NCBI RefSeq assembly: GCF_007004735.1
Contig: NZ_SSNL01000006.1
Coordinates: 124,001-188,000, forward strand
Reading direction: 5' to 3'
Source of the DNA: Salinigranum halophilum
GTDB lineage: Archaea; Halobacteriota; Halobacteria; Halobacteriales; Haloferacaceae
Length of the DNA: 64,000 bases
Below are positions 26,618-35,472 of the stretch, in pieces. The notes beneath the pieces were generated by a model. That model had not been told where the DNA came from. It saw nothing but the letters and a program-made list of their open reading frames with translations, and did not search any database. The position numbers and the translations under genes were made by a program. Numbering within the stretch: position 1 is the first letter of the stretch; every line of letters starts with the position of its first letter.

Positions 26618-27427
26618 TCACCCCGCGAGCGGAAGCCCACCCATCACGAGCAGTCCCGCCCCCACGACACCGGCGACGAGTCCGGTCGCCGTCGCCAGCC
26701 GGTCGCCCCACGACACCACCCGTTCGAGCGACATGACCACGGTGATGCCGGCCATCCACAGCAGGTTCATCGAGCCCACGACGAGCATGAGCCCCATCAA
26801 CGCCCAGCAACACCCGATGCAGAAGACGCTGAACCGGACGCTCAGCCGTACTGCGCCGCGGACACCGGGACGGTACTGTTCTGTGAGGAACCCGAGCGGT
26901 GACCGACAGTACTCGAGACACCGACGCTTGGCGGCGGAGAGCTGATACACGGCCACCACCAGCAGCGCCCCGCCCAACAGGACCGTTCCGCGTTCGTCGG
27001 CGACGGTGGCGACCGGCACGACGCGGTTCACCGCAAGCGGCACGATTCCCGTGAGTCCCCAGACGAACGCGTACGTCCCCATGAACGCGCCGAGCCGCGC
27101 TGTCCGTTCGGCCGTCGTCGCCCCCCGTACCGTCCCGTTGTACAGCCGGAACAGCGGGACGGTCGCGGGGTACATCATCGCGACCATCATCACGGCCCAC
27201 ATCAGCAGGTAGAGTCCGACACCGGACGGCCCGTTCGCCAGCGCCAGCGCCTCGGGAGCACCCGGGTCGGACATCCGCAGTCCCGCCTCCACCCCCGTCG
27301 CGGGCATCGGGAGCCACCGCTCGACGAGTACGACCCACGCCACCAGCGCCAGCGCGTACGTCGCGAGCGCGACCAGCGGGACGCTGCCGCGGTCGATGCG
27401 TTCTCTCACCCCGTCGAGTACGTGCAT
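26618..27427 (-). CDS. DUF2182 integral membrane protein
   Basis: 269 residues with about seven helices. The family signature is the Met-rich helix MWAVMMVAMMYP (77-88), together with AKRRCLEYCRSPLG (C170, C174) and FCIGCCWALMGLM (C203, C206, C207). DUF2182 is a predicted metal-binding membrane family of unknown function. ATG 27427 follows the DUF1326 stop by 28 nt with GGAG upstream; GTG 27478, which would overlap that gene, is the alternative. The DUF1326-DUF2182 gene pair recurs in other prokaryotes, so the two probably act together. Confidence 0.85.
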   Translation of the reverse strand: MHVLDGVRERIDRGSVPLVALATYALALVAWVVLVERWLPMPATGVEAGLRMSDPGAPEALALANGPSGVGLYLLMWAVMMVAMMYPATVPLFRLYNGTVRGATTAERTARLGAFMGTYAFVWGLTGIVPLAVNRVVPVATVADERGTVLLGGALLVVAVYQLSAAKRRCLEYCRSPLGFLTEQYRPGVRGAVRLSVRFSVFCIGCCWALMGLMLVVGSMNLLWMAGITVVMSLERVVSWGDRLATATGLVAGVVGAGLLVMGGLPLAG

Positions 27428-27455
27428 GCGGCTTCGCGCTCCTGACTCGTCTCGG

Positions 27456-28070
27456 TCACGCTCCGTACTCGAACTCACCGAAGTAGGAGTTGTTTCCGGA
27501 CACGTCCCAGGCGAACTCGTCGTCGAACGAGACGGTCGCCGTCGTCGACTTACCGGTGTTCGCGGTCATCGACGGCACGGTGAGCGGATGGGGAGACACC
27601 TCCCCAGGGGTGGCCTCGAAGCCATCGATGGCGTCCGCCTCGATCGCCACGATCTCACCCGCCGCAACCGAGAGGTGGCCGTTCTCCCTGTCGTAGGTGA
27701 TCGGCACCACCGCGGTGTCTTTCACCTCCTCGACGAGTTCGGCGACCGCACCCATGACACCGCCGGCCCGGCCCATGAATATCGCTTCGAGCGCGGTCGC
27801 CTGTGCGTCGCTCGCTCCCTCGTCGACGAGGACGACCAGGTCCCACCCGCCCTCGAAGAGGAGGCCCTGGTCGTAGAGGAGCACGCCCACCGTGAGGTCG
27901 CTCAGGTCGGTTCCCTCGTACACTCCCTCGTCGATGTGCCAGAAGAGGGCCGCGGTACACTCGTCGTCGTCGGGGGCCTCGTTCCACAGGCACTGACACG
28001 GTGCCGAGCAGTTGCAGGCCTCGACGAACTCTCCGCTGATGCTCCAGTCGTTCTGCGTGTCTCCTGCCAT
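27456..28070 (-). CDS. DUF1326 protein
   Basis: 204 residues, cytoplasmic or peripheral. The N-terminal motif EACNCSAPCQCLW (C19, C21, C25, C27) is the family hallmark and a likely metal or disulfide site; the rest is a beta-rich domain with VGVLLYDQGLLFEGGWDL. Biochemical function is unknown. ATG 28070 has a very good Shine-Dalgarno site (GGAGGAAACACG before ATG), and GCTTATATCG at 28111-28120 is the probable TATA box, so the gene heads an operon with DUF2182. Confidence 0.85.
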   Translation of the reverse strand: MAGDTQNDWSISGEFVEACNCSAPCQCLWNEAPDDDECTAALFWHIDEGVYEGTDLSDLTVGVLLYDQGLLFEGGWDLVVLVDEGASDAQATALEAIFMGRAGGVMGAVAELVEEVKDTAVVPITYDRENGHLSVAAGEIVAIEADAIDGFEATPGEVSPHPLTVPSMTANTGKSTTATVSFDDEFAWDVSGNNSYFGEFEYGA

Positions 28071-28249
28071 CGTGTTTCCTCCGTGTCACGAACAGCTTCG
28101 ACGGGGACGACGATATAAGCGTCTAGTGAGGTTCGCCCACCTGACGCCCGACGTGCGGACGGTGCACGCGGCCCACTGCGCGCAATCGAGTGACCCCTCT
28201 CCACGCGCTCGTCTCGTAGGCCATCGCGCACCGAAGACCGAGTGGGCGA

Positions 28250-29035
28250 CTACGGCTCGGAGACCGGTTCCGCCCCGTCGCGGCACGTCTCGAACGTGTC
28301 GACGGCCCAGCGGCGGACGCGGTCGGCGTCGCTGCAGATCAGCCCCCGGGGGTTCGCCGCCTCGTCGACGAGGCCGATTCCCACCCTGGTGTCGATTATC
28401 TGGAGAATCAACGGCACCTCCTCGGCGACGAGGAGGCTCACGCCGTCCGCCGCACGCAGGTCACGGTACACCGCTGCCATCGCGCTGTCGTTCACGAGCG
28501 TGTCGTAGACTCGCGGCGTCACCACTCCCTCAACCTCCATCCCGTCGCTGGTGACTCGTTCTCTGACGACCTCGAAGTAGCGGACCGTGACCTGCGTCGT
28601 GAGGAATCGGAGCCGGGTCCCGGCCCGCAGTTGCTGACCCGCGCGCCTGACCGGTGCCATCGGGTCGCTCTCGGTCGGCTGTACGACCTCGGCGTCGCCC
28701 AAACAGCGAACGACGGCGAAATCGACGTCCGCGGACGGGAACCACGGCATGACCTCACGCAGCGTCTCCTCGGTCTCCAGCCGCTGGAGCAGGGTCACCA
28801 ACCCCTCGATGACGAACGCACCCATCGACGTGGCCTCGAAGCTGTGACCCTCCCGTCTGACCCAGTAGCGGTTCTCGAACTCGCGGAGCGTTCGACTGAT
28901 CGTCGACGACGACGCGCCAGTCAGCTCCCGGAGTTCCGCACGGGTGTGTGGACCGTCGGCCAGGGCGTCGAGCACCTCCACGCGGTGTTCTGACCGGGCG
29001 AGGAATTCGACGGTTTCGAGCGACGAACCCATCAT
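28250..29035 (-). CDS. FilR1-type winged-helix transcriptional regulator
   Basis: 261 residues. Residues 5-75 form an ArsR/MarR-like winged helix (EVLDALADGPHTRAELRELT, ASSSTISRTLREFENRYWV), followed by the FilR1 middle domain typical of many haloarchaeal regulators (VVTPRVYDTLVNDSAMAAVY, VSLLVAEEVPLILQIIDTRV). It probably senses a small ligand and represses nearby genes. ATG 29035 or 29032. It is paralogous in layout to the regulator at 54359-55147. Its target is not evident; the divergent gene at 29264 is a candidate. Confidence 0.87.
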   Translation of the reverse strand: MMGSSLETVEFLARSEHRVEVLDALADGPHTRAELRELTGASSSTISRTLREFENRYWVRREGHSFEATSMGAFVIEGLVTLLQRLETEETLREVMPWFPSADVDFAVVRCLGDAEVVQPTESDPMAPVRRAGQQLRAGTRLRFLTTQVTVRYFEVVRERVTSDGMEVEGVVTPRVYDTLVNDSAMAAVYRDLRAADGVSLLVAEEVPLILQIIDTRVGIGLVDEAANPRGLICSDADRVRRWAVDTFETCRDGAEPVSEP

Positions 29036-29263
29036 GTGTCGCCCATTGTACGTTACGTGTGCTCAAGTAGCATGTGGGTGCCCGTGTCGGTCAGGGGTCC
29101 TCGCGGACCCTGTTCGACGGCTGCCCGCCGCGATGACTGGACGTCTCCCGTCCGTGACCCTCCCGTCAGTGACGTCTCACGGGACCCGTGCCCGCGGGGC
29201 CGGCGGTCCGCGCGTCTCGCTGGATAACGCATCCTTCTTTCGTGTCGCCCCCGTTCTGTGTTC

Positions 29264-29563
29264 ATGACCGAGACGATCACGGGAGCGGTCCTGCACGCGA
29301 TTCCTCCCGACGAACTGGACGAACACGACCTGGAGCCGCGGCTCCGAGCGCTGGCCGACTCGCGCTACGTGGTCGTCCTCCGTCGCGGTGGCCACCCCTC
29401 GCTCCTGGCGCTCATCTCGGCGTTCATCCGCCGCGACCCGATCGAGGCGGTGACCGTCGTGACCGACCGGCGTCTCGAGGAGGACGACGAGGTGACGCTG
29501 ACGGTCGAGCAGACGGAGCTGGCCGGCGTCTACGTCACCGCGGTCTCCGAACCGGACGCGTAG
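29264..29563 (+). CDS. Small hypothetical protein (99 aa)
   Basis: Acidic alpha/beta protein starting MTETITGAVLHAIPPDELDE, with a predicted strand-helix pattern (YVVVLRRGGHPSLLALISAF) and a C-terminal strand pair (DEVTLTVEQTELAGVYVTAV). No family recognised. ATG 29264 fits a TATA-like GATAACGCA at about 29222-29230 giving a short leader. It is divergent from the FilR1-type regulator and may be under its control. Confidence 0.6.
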   Translation: MTETITGAVLHAIPPDELDEHDLEPRLRALADSRYVVVLRRGGHPSLLALISAFIRRDPIEAVTVVTDRRLEEDDEVTLTVEQTELAGVYVTAVSEPDA

Positions 29564-29667
29564 CGGCGGTCGGCGCTTCGGTTCTTCCCGTGGTCGTGCA
29601 GGGGGCGGTTCGACCTGCTCCGTCCGCAGACGGTGGAACTTTCCCACCCGGACCGAAACACCTGACA

Positions 29668-30219
29668 ATGGCTGTGTACGAAGCGTTCGACTCCGACATC
29701 GAGGTACACGGACAGACCATCCGAACGGTGGTCGACGACGCACTGACGCGCTTCTCGCGTGAGTATCGGCAACTGGCGCTCGACGCGCTGGCCGAGAACG
29801 GGGTCGACCACCCGTCCCCGGACGAGTGGTACCCCCAGCAGGCGTGGCTGAACACGTTCGAGAAGATCGCCGAGGAGACGGAGCCCCACATCCTCGACCG
29901 GCTCGGCGAGCAGATCCCGGACGTGGTCGAGTGGCCCACCGGTGGCTCGAGCGTCGAGGACGGCCTCGCGGCGATCGACGAGGCGTATCAGCTGAACCAC
30001 CGCGGGAGTTCGAGCGGAGCGTATCGGTTCGAGCGGGTCGACGACCGGGTCGGACGGGTGACGTGCAAGAACCCGTATCCGTGCCCGTTCGACCGCGGAC
30101 TGATTCGCGCCGTCGCCAGACACAACGCCCCGGTCGAGTCGTTCGTCTTCGTGGAGGAGCGAGGGGAGGTGTGTCGTCGCAACGGCGGCGACGAGTGTAC
30201 GTACACCGTCTCGTGGTAA
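29668..30219 (+). CDS. Putative V4R/haem-NO-like sensor domain protein
   Basis: 183 residues. The N-terminal half is helical; the C-terminal half contains RVTCKNPYPCPFDRG and ends in GEVCRRNGGDECTYTVSW, resembling the Cys/Gly-containing close of V4R or H-NOX-associated domains that bind small ligands or metal. The full fold cannot be confirmed by eye. ATG 29668 gives MAVYEAFDSDIEVHG. Located 104 bp after the 99-residue protein and convergent with a GbsR-like regulator. Confidence 0.55.
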   Translation: MAVYEAFDSDIEVHGQTIRTVVDDALTRFSREYRQLALDALAENGVDHPSPDEWYPQQAWLNTFEKIAEETEPHILDRLGEQIPDVVEWPTGGSSVEDGLAAIDEAYQLNHRGSSSGAYRFERVDDRVGRVTCKNPYPCPFDRGLIRAVARHNAPVESFVFVEERGEVCRRNGGDECTYTVSW

Positions 30220-30252
30220 GCGTTCGCGGGCAGCCGCCCGTCTCGTGGCCCC

Positions 30253-30774
30253 TTACTTATCCTCTGCCTGCTGCACCGCGCTGAGCAGTTCCTCGGGCGA
30301 GTGACGCGTCGCCAGTCGTAAGAGGGCCTGTAGCTGCGTGTAGGTCGCCGAGAGTGCTTCGATGTCGTCGCGAACGGACGCCGACTCAGCCGTCTCCAAC
30401 TGGTCGACGTCTTCGAGCGCTCGGTCGAGCGTCCGCTGGGTCATCTCCATCTCCCGGTCGACGTACTGCTGGAGCACGTCCTGGACGACGAACCACAGGT
30501 CGGTTTCGGGGGCGAAGCGGACCCGACGACCACCGCCCTCGGACGACCGGCGGTGGACCAGCCCGAGCCGGGTGAGCTTCCGGGTCACGTTGCTGATCGT
30601 GGACTTGGCGTACCCGGTCTCTTCGACGAGGTCGGCAATAGAGAGCGGGCGGTCGGCGAAGTACAGAACCCCGTACACGCGGCCGGCGCTCCGACTGAGG
30701 CCGTATATCTCCGCCGAGCGCTCGATCGATTCGATCACGTCCTCCCTCGCGGCGGCTGCTTCGTCGTCCGTCAT
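30253..30774 (-). CDS. GbsR/MarR-family transcriptional regulator
   Basis: 173 residues. The winged-helix part reads GLSRSAGRVYGVLYFADRP, SIADLVEETGYAKSTISNVT, followed by a long helix and coiled C-terminus as in GbsR proteins, some of which control glycine-betaine metabolism. ATG 30774. A perfect 9-bp inverted repeat lies at 30864-30887 between this gene and the divergent regulator at 30931; autoregulation is likely. Its effector here is unknown. Confidence 0.85.
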   Translation of the reverse strand: MTDDEAAAAREDVIESIERSAEIYGLSRSAGRVYGVLYFADRPLSIADLVEETGYAKSTISNVTRKLTRLGLVHRRSSEGGGRRVRFAPETDLWFVVQDVLQQYVDREMEMTQRTLDRALEDVDQLETAESASVRDDIEALSATYTQLQALLRLATRHSPEELLSAVQQAEDK

Positions 30775-30863
30775 TGCCGGCGAACGGGGGTGATCGAGGT
30801 GTCCGCTTGTTTCTCGGCCATCACCGACACCAGGGAAGCGTAAGTACTAAATTGTTTGGTTCG

Positions 30864-30887
30864 TTTGTTCGGTACGAGCCGAACAAA
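30864..30887. promoter_or_regulatory. Perfect palindromic operator between two divergent regulators
   Basis: TTTGTTCGG (30864-30872) and CCGAACAAA (30879-30887) are exact inverted copies with a 6-bp spacer. A third, imperfect half-site TTTGGTTCG begins at 30855. The element lies in the A/T-rich promoter zone shared by the GbsR-like (minus) and ArsR-like (plus) genes. Confidence 0.65.
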
Positions 30888-30930
30888 GTGAACCTCCCGG
30901 CTCACACAGTCCCCCCAAAGACGCGAGACC

Positions 30931-31341
30931 ATGTCACGACCCCTCCCACTTCGGCCCTCCATCGAACACACGCCGCGGTCCGAGTCGGCGATGGTCCTCG
31001 GTGACGACGAGTCCACGGCGGTCTTGGACTCGTTAGCCTCAGAGAAGGCCCGAGAGATCCTCGCTGCCCTCGCCGAACGCCCCGCCACTGCGTCGGACCT
31101 CGCCGACCGCGTGAACACGTCGCTGCAGAACGTCCACTACCACCTCGAGAACCTTGGTGAGGCGGACCTCATCACCGACGCAGGCACGTGGTACTCCTCG
31201 AAAGGCAAGGCGATGACCGTGTACGCACCCACGAGTCGGCGTCTCGAGTTTCGGATCACCACCGGAGAACAGCCCACGACCGCCCCTGTCGACCCGGGAC
31301 GACCGCACCGTTCGCCTCCGTGCGGCACCCCCGACGATTGA
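30931..31341 (+). CDS. ArsR-type winged-helix regulator, short form
   Basis: 136 residues. The core AVLDSLASEKAREILAALAE, DLADRVNTSLQNVHYHLENL and WYSSKGKAMTVYAP is a common haloarchaeal ArsR-like domain. Many relatives continue with a membrane or ligand domain; this one ends after about 35 Pro/Thr-rich residues, so it may be a natural short form or truncated. ATG 30931; an internal Met at residue 21 (MVLGDDES) is an alternative start. It faces the GbsR-like gene across the palindrome. Confidence 0.78.
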   Translation: MSRPLPLRPSIEHTPRSESAMVLGDDESTAVLDSLASEKAREILAALAERPATASDLADRVNTSLQNVHYHLENLGEADLITDAGTWYSSKGKAMTVYAPTSRRLEFRITTGEQPTTAPVDPGRPHRSPPCGTPDD

Positions 31342-31581
31342 CTCGCGACCGAGACGCTCTCGCAAGCCCGTGCCGGTCGCCCGACGGTCTGGTGAGCCGG
31401 GCGGCTGGCGGCGGACCGCCCGTGTCGCTCAGCTTCGTGACCGGACGGACGCTCTCACTCGCTCGTGCCCCCTCGCGTCGTGGTCGCCGGGACCGACGAG
31501 GGTGTGAATCGCTCTCACAAAGCGGATTTTGAGTCTTCATGACGATTATCCTGACACGAAACAAACCCGTTGGCTGGAGTC

Positions 31582-32250
31582 ATGGACCTACAAGAGTTCA
31601 CCCGCTCGAGCGCGCCTGTCGACGAGAGTGACGGCTTCCAGAAGGAGAACAACCGCCTGCTGAACATCTCCCTCGACGGCACGGTGATGGTCAAGGCGGG
31701 GTCGATGGTCGCGTACACCGGTGACGTGACGTTCACGGGGAAGTCGTCGGCCGAAGGTGGGCTGACCGGCTTCGTCAAGGAGGCTGTGAGCGGCGAGGGA
31801 ACGCCCATCATGGAAGCGGACGGAACCGGTCGCCTGTACATCGCCGAGCAGAGCAAGAAGATACAGATACTCGACCTCGATGCGGACGAGGCCCTCTCCG
31901 TCAACGGAGACGACGTCCTCGCGTTCGAGTCGAGTGTCGAATACGAGATCAACACCGTCAGCAGTCTCTCGGGGATGGCGGCCGGCGGCCTGACGAACGT
32001 GTACCTCTCCGGCCCCGGGGAGGTCGCCATCTCGACGCACGGTGACCCGCTCGTCATCACGCCGCCGGTGTCTACCGACCCCGACGCGACCGTCGCGTGG
32101 AGCGCTCACCTCTCGCCCTCCTTCGAGATGAACAAACGATTCGAGATCGGCCAGACCTCCGGCGAGGCCATCCAGATGGAGTTCACCGGCTCGGACGGGT
32201 TCGTCGTCGTCCAGCCCCACGAGGAGGGGTCCGTCACCCAGGCGCAGTAA
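31582..32250 (+). CDS. AIM24 family protein
   Basis: 222 residues resembling the AIM24/TIGR00266 beta-helix family: NRLLNISLDGTVMVKAGSMV, VSGEGTPIMEADGTGRLYIA and a late GGLTNVYLSGPGEVAISTHG. The biochemical role of this family is unclear. ATG 31582 is preceded at 31544-31551 by GATTATCC, a TATA-like element giving a short leader. A TTG three codons earlier is unlikely. Single-gene unit between an ArsR-like regulator and an SMR pump. Confidence 0.82.
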   Translation: MDLQEFTRSSAPVDESDGFQKENNRLLNISLDGTVMVKAGSMVAYTGDVTFTGKSSAEGGLTGFVKEAVSGEGTPIMEADGTGRLYIAEQSKKIQILDLDADEALSVNGDDVLAFESSVEYEINTVSSLSGMAAGGLTNVYLSGPGEVAISTHGDPLVITPPVSTDPDATVAWSAHLSPSFEMNKRFEIGQTSGEAIQMEFTGSDGFVVVQPHEEGSVTQAQ

Positions 32251-32402
32251 CCGAGACGCGCCGACGCGGCCGGTCGCCGTCGCGTCCCCGGGCCGGTCAC
32301 GGCACCGCCCGGTGCGTGCGCCGTCGGTAAGGACACCCCGACGTGTCGCGCCCTGTCGACACCGCCGAAACCGTCACGAGGCGGCGACGGTAACGGGCTC
32401 GC

Positions 32403-32735
32403 ATGCACCCGTACATCATCCTCGGAACCGCGATTCTGGCCGAAGTGATCGGGACGACCGCACTGAAACTCTCACAGGGGTTCTCCCGTCCGCTGCCGAG
32501 CCTGGGCGTCCTCGTCGGATACGGGACCGCCTTCTACCTGCTCTCGCTCGCGCTCGAGGACCTGCCGGTCGGCGTCGTTTACGGAACGTGGGCCGCGCTC
32601 GGAATCGTCGCCATCGCCAGTATCGGCGTCGTCGCGTTCGATGAGCCGGTCGACCTCGCGGGGCTCGTCGGTCTGGCACTCATCGTCGCCGGGGTGTACT
32701 GTCTCAACGTCGTCTCCGGCATGTCTGCTCACTGA
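32403..32735 (+). CDS. Small multidrug resistance (SMR) family transporter
   Basis: 110 residues, four transmembrane helices, the exact size of EmrE-like pumps. The essential membrane Glu is in ILAEVIGTTALKLSQGF (E14); GVVYGTWAALGIVAIASIG is helix 3 with the conserved YxxW pattern. These pumps export cationic drugs or guanidinium-like compounds in exchange for protons, as dimers. Alone, without the partner gene seen in paired SMRs. ATG 32403. Confidence 0.9.
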   Translation: MHPYIILGTAILAEVIGTTALKLSQGFSRPLPSLGVLVGYGTAFYLLSLALEDLPVGVVYGTWAALGIVAIASIGVVAFDEPVDLAGLVGLALIVAGVYCLNVVSGMSAH

Positions 32736-33101
32736 CACTCGAGCGTCACCTCTACCGCGCGTCCCGAAAACGGATTCCCGCTCAGTTGGCACCTCGTCGT
32801 GATGGTCCGGTTCGCCCTGTCCGGTATCGTCGAATCCCTCCCGACGGACCGACGGCGCGCGGCCGGCGTCCTCCGTGTGGCCGCGACTGTCGCCTTATCG
32901 TGTCTCCTCGTGGCTCCCCTCTTCGCCCCCAAGTTCGTCGTCGGGCGCCGACAGGACCCCGCTCCGAGCCTCGCACCACCCGCGGCTGCGACCTATCCAA
33001 CCCCGCTCTCACCGCTGTCCACAGACGCTGCACCGCCGCGGCGCTCGCCGTGGACCGGCCGCGTGCCGCCGAGCGTCTCGAACACGGAACGCGGTGGCGG
33101 A
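32736..33101. other. Intergenic stretch, no supported gene
   Basis: 366 bp. A plus-strand frame (from 32802) starts with a hydrophobic segment but then runs through the antisense of the PH-domain gene and has the composition of a shadow. Nothing else recognised. Confidence 0.4.
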
Positions 33102-33731
33102 CTAGGCGGTCCGGTCGCGCTGCTGTTCGAGGAGCTCTCTGATACGCCGGACTTCGTCGAGGAGCGCGCCGAACTGGCCCTCGGACTCGGCTCGTGTGCT
33201 CGCCGTGACGGGGCTGTCCGCGGCGGCGTGGTCGTCGCCGTCTGTCGCCTCGGCCGGTCGCCGGCGAACCTTGCCGAGTATCTGGTCTCTGATCTCCTCG
33301 TAGTCACCGACTCCTCCGACCGTGAGCTCAGCGCCCGTCTGCCCCCCGTAGCCGGCCGTGTGGACACCGACCGACCCGGCGCCGACGAGGCGCTGAAGCG
33401 GCCCCTGCACGGCGTTGACGTTGGTAATCCGGTTGTACGGAACGGTCGTCTTCTGCTGGAAGAAGACCCCGCGCCGGTACTCGACCTCGTCGTCGGTCAG
33501 CCGATAGTCGGCCGTCCGGAAGAACGCCGGAATCCACCACGTAACGAAGCCGAACGCGACCACGACGAGCACCCCACCGGCGACGCGGACCCACCACGCG
33601 ATTTCGACGAGGATTCCACTGACTGCGAGGAGGCCGATGACGGCGAGGACGAGCGCGAATCCGAACGCCTCGACGGCGAAGTAGTACCGCGTGAGTCTCT
33701 CGGGCTTGAACCACTCGTTTTCCGGTCTCAT
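33102..33731 (-). CDS. Bacterial-PH (YdbS/YdbT-like) membrane protein
   Basis: 209 residues. Two helices (about 17-38 and 42-64) precede a bPH_2 domain recognised by YRLTDDEVEYRRGVFFQQKT, TVPYNRITNVNAVQGPLQRL and GSVGVHTAGY. The C-terminus is a charged coiled segment (FGALLDEVRRIRELLEQQRD). The family is membrane-associated with unclear function. ATG 33731 (MRPENEWFKP) is the natural family start. Confidence 0.86.
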   Translation of the reverse strand: MRPENEWFKPERLTRYYFAVEAFGFALVLAVIGLLAVSGILVEIAWWVRVAGGVLVVVAFGFVTWWIPAFFRTADYRLTDDEVEYRRGVFFQQKTTVPYNRITNVNAVQGPLQRLVGAGSVGVHTAGYGGQTGAELTVGGVGDYEEIRDQILGKVRRRPAEATDGDDHAAADSPVTASTRAESEGQFGALLDEVRRIRELLEQQRDRTA

Positions 33732-33977
33732 GACGGACAGGAGGCGCGCCGACGACTTGTAGCGGACCGGAGATTCCTGTGACGCGAGAACGGAACCCAT
33801 CGCCGGTGTCACACCGGCCCCGCTCGCGTCGGGGCGTCGAGGGGCTCGTCGGGTCGGCCCACGTCTTCGGGCTCGATTCGAACGCCACGCCGTCTCCCGG
33901 GACGTGCCGGGTCGGTATCCCGGCAGAGACGTCGGAAAGAGGAGGCGTTAACCCGTCTGCGGTTCTCCATCCGGACG

Positions 33978-34370
33978 ATGTCCGACTCTGACACGACCGA
34001 CAACGGTGCCCCGTCGCTTCTGGGCCGACTCCTCTTCGCGAGCGGACTGGGGGCCCTCGCGATTCGCAATCTGACGAACCTCGACGGACGCATCGCCTAC
34101 GCGGACGCGAAAGGCGTCCCGGCGGCAGACACACTCGTCCCCGTCGCGAGCGGGCTCCTCTTAGGTGGCAGTATCGGTATCGGCACCTGGAAACTCCCGA
34201 GGCTCTCTGCGGCCAGCGTCGCGACGTTCTTCCTCGGAGTGACGCCGCTCATGCACGACTTCTGGGCCGTCGACGACGACTCACGGGACCAGGAGCTCAC
34301 GTCGTTCCTCCAGAACCTCACGCTCCTCGGTGCCGCCATCGCCTTCTTCACCCGGCCGCGCCAGGACTGA
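33978..34370 (+). CDS. DoxX family membrane protein
   Basis: 130 residues, four helices. The DoxX pattern is visible: LLGRLLFASGLGALAIRNL, YADAKGVPAADTLVPVASG, ASVATFFLGVTPLMHDFW and LTSFLQNLTLLGAAIAF. DoxX proteins are linked to thiosulfate/quinone or oxidative-stress processes in some organisms. ATG 33978. It is 97 bp before a luciferase-like oxidoreductase and may be co-transcribed with it. Confidence 0.86.
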   Translation: MSDSDTTDNGAPSLLGRLLFASGLGALAIRNLTNLDGRIAYADAKGVPAADTLVPVASGLLLGGSIGIGTWKLPRLSAASVATFFLGVTPLMHDFWAVDDDSRDQELTSFLQNLTLLGAAIAFFTRPRQD

Positions 34371-34467
34371 GCGCCCCCACCGCCGGCGCGGTCCGTCCAC
34401 CGATGAGACTCGGAACCGACTGTGCGGGATGCGAGTGCCTATCCGTCTCCGTCTGTGAGAGCGGACC

Positions 34468-35391
34468 ATGACGGAGTTGCCGCACGCGAACGCGGGCTAC
34501 CGACGACTGTTCGACCGCGACGGGCTGTCGTTCGGCATCGGGTTCCCCCTCACGGGAGTCCGGGAGTCGACACCGGCCGTCGAGCGCGAGATGCGGCTCG
34601 CGCGTCACGCCGAGTCGGTCGGCTTCGACGGCCTCTGGGCGCGTGACGTGCCGACGTACTGGCCGCGGTTCGGAGACGCCGGCGGCGCGTTCGACACGTG
34701 GCCGCTGCTCTCGCACGTGGCCGCCGAGACCGACTCGATTGCGCTCGGGACGTCGAGCGTCGTCTTGCCACTGCGTCACCCGATCCACGTCGCCAAGTCT
34801 GCCGCGACCGTCGACAGGCTCTCCGGCGGCCGACTCGTCCTCGGCGTCGCCTCCGGCGACCGCGACCCCGAATACCCCGCCTTCGACGTCGACCCGGACG
34901 ACCGAGGACAGCTGTTCAGAGACAGCGTCGATGCCCTCCGAACGCTCTGGCGTGAGGAGTTCCCGGTGCTCGACGGGCCGTGGGGACGGCTCGACGGCGA
35001 ACTCGACGTCCTCCCATCGCCGACGACCGAGACGCTCCCCCTCCTGCCGACGGGAAACGCCCGCCAGTCGTCGGAGTGGATCGCCAAGCACGGCGACGGC
35101 TGGCTGTTCTACCACCTCCCGGACGACACGCTCCGGGCGCACCTCGACAGGTGGCGTACCCTCGCCGGGGACAAACCGTTCCTCATCGCGGTCCGTGTCG
35201 CACTCGCAGACGACCCCGAGGCCGACCCCGAACATCTGCATCTCGGCTACCGCGCCGGCGTCGAGTGGTTCCGGACGTACTTCCGTCGACTCGAGTCGTT
35301 CGGCGTCGACCACGTAATCGTCGGTCTCCAGGCGGACGACCCCCAGCGAGCGATGACGACGTTCGCGACCGAAGTCGTCGACGAGTGCTGA
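34468..35391 (+). CDS. Luciferase-like flavin/F420 oxidoreductase
   Basis: 307 residues, TIM-barrel LLM fold. Recognisable blocks are NAGYRRLFDRDGLSFGIGFP, ESVGFDGLWARDVPTYWP, DSIALGTSSVVLPLRHPIHV and LSGGRLVLGVASGDRDPEYP, typical of the BA3436-type subgroup. The cofactor (FMN or F420) and substrate cannot be told from the sequence. ATG 34468. Ends convergent with the 535-residue membrane protein. Confidence 0.86.
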   Translation: MTELPHANAGYRRLFDRDGLSFGIGFPLTGVRESTPAVEREMRLARHAESVGFDGLWARDVPTYWPRFGDAGGAFDTWPLLSHVAAETDSIALGTSSVVLPLRHPIHVAKSAATVDRLSGGRLVLGVASGDRDPEYPAFDVDPDDRGQLFRDSVDALRTLWREEFPVLDGPWGRLDGELDVLPSPTTETLPLLPTGNARQSSEWIAKHGDGWLFYHLPDDTLRAHLDRWRTLAGDKPFLIAVRVALADDPEADPEHLHLGYRAGVEWFRTYFRRLESFGVDHVIVGLQADDPQRAMTTFATEVVDEC

Positions 35392-35472
35392 ACGGGACAG
35401 ACGCGGAGCCGCGAGCGGGCCCGTCCGGTCGTCCGCGCCGTGCACCGCCCGAGAGACGCCCTCACTCCCGGC

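Noticed and set aside
26439-26945. Possible UspA-like start MTVLVAVDV near 26475
   Set aside because: Similarity ends after about nine residues and the frame then runs antisense into the DUF2182 gene; kept only as a possible relic.
32802-33782. Plus-strand ORF starting with a hydrophobic segment
   Set aside because: Most of it is antisense to the PH-domain protein; the first part alone has no stop and no family features.
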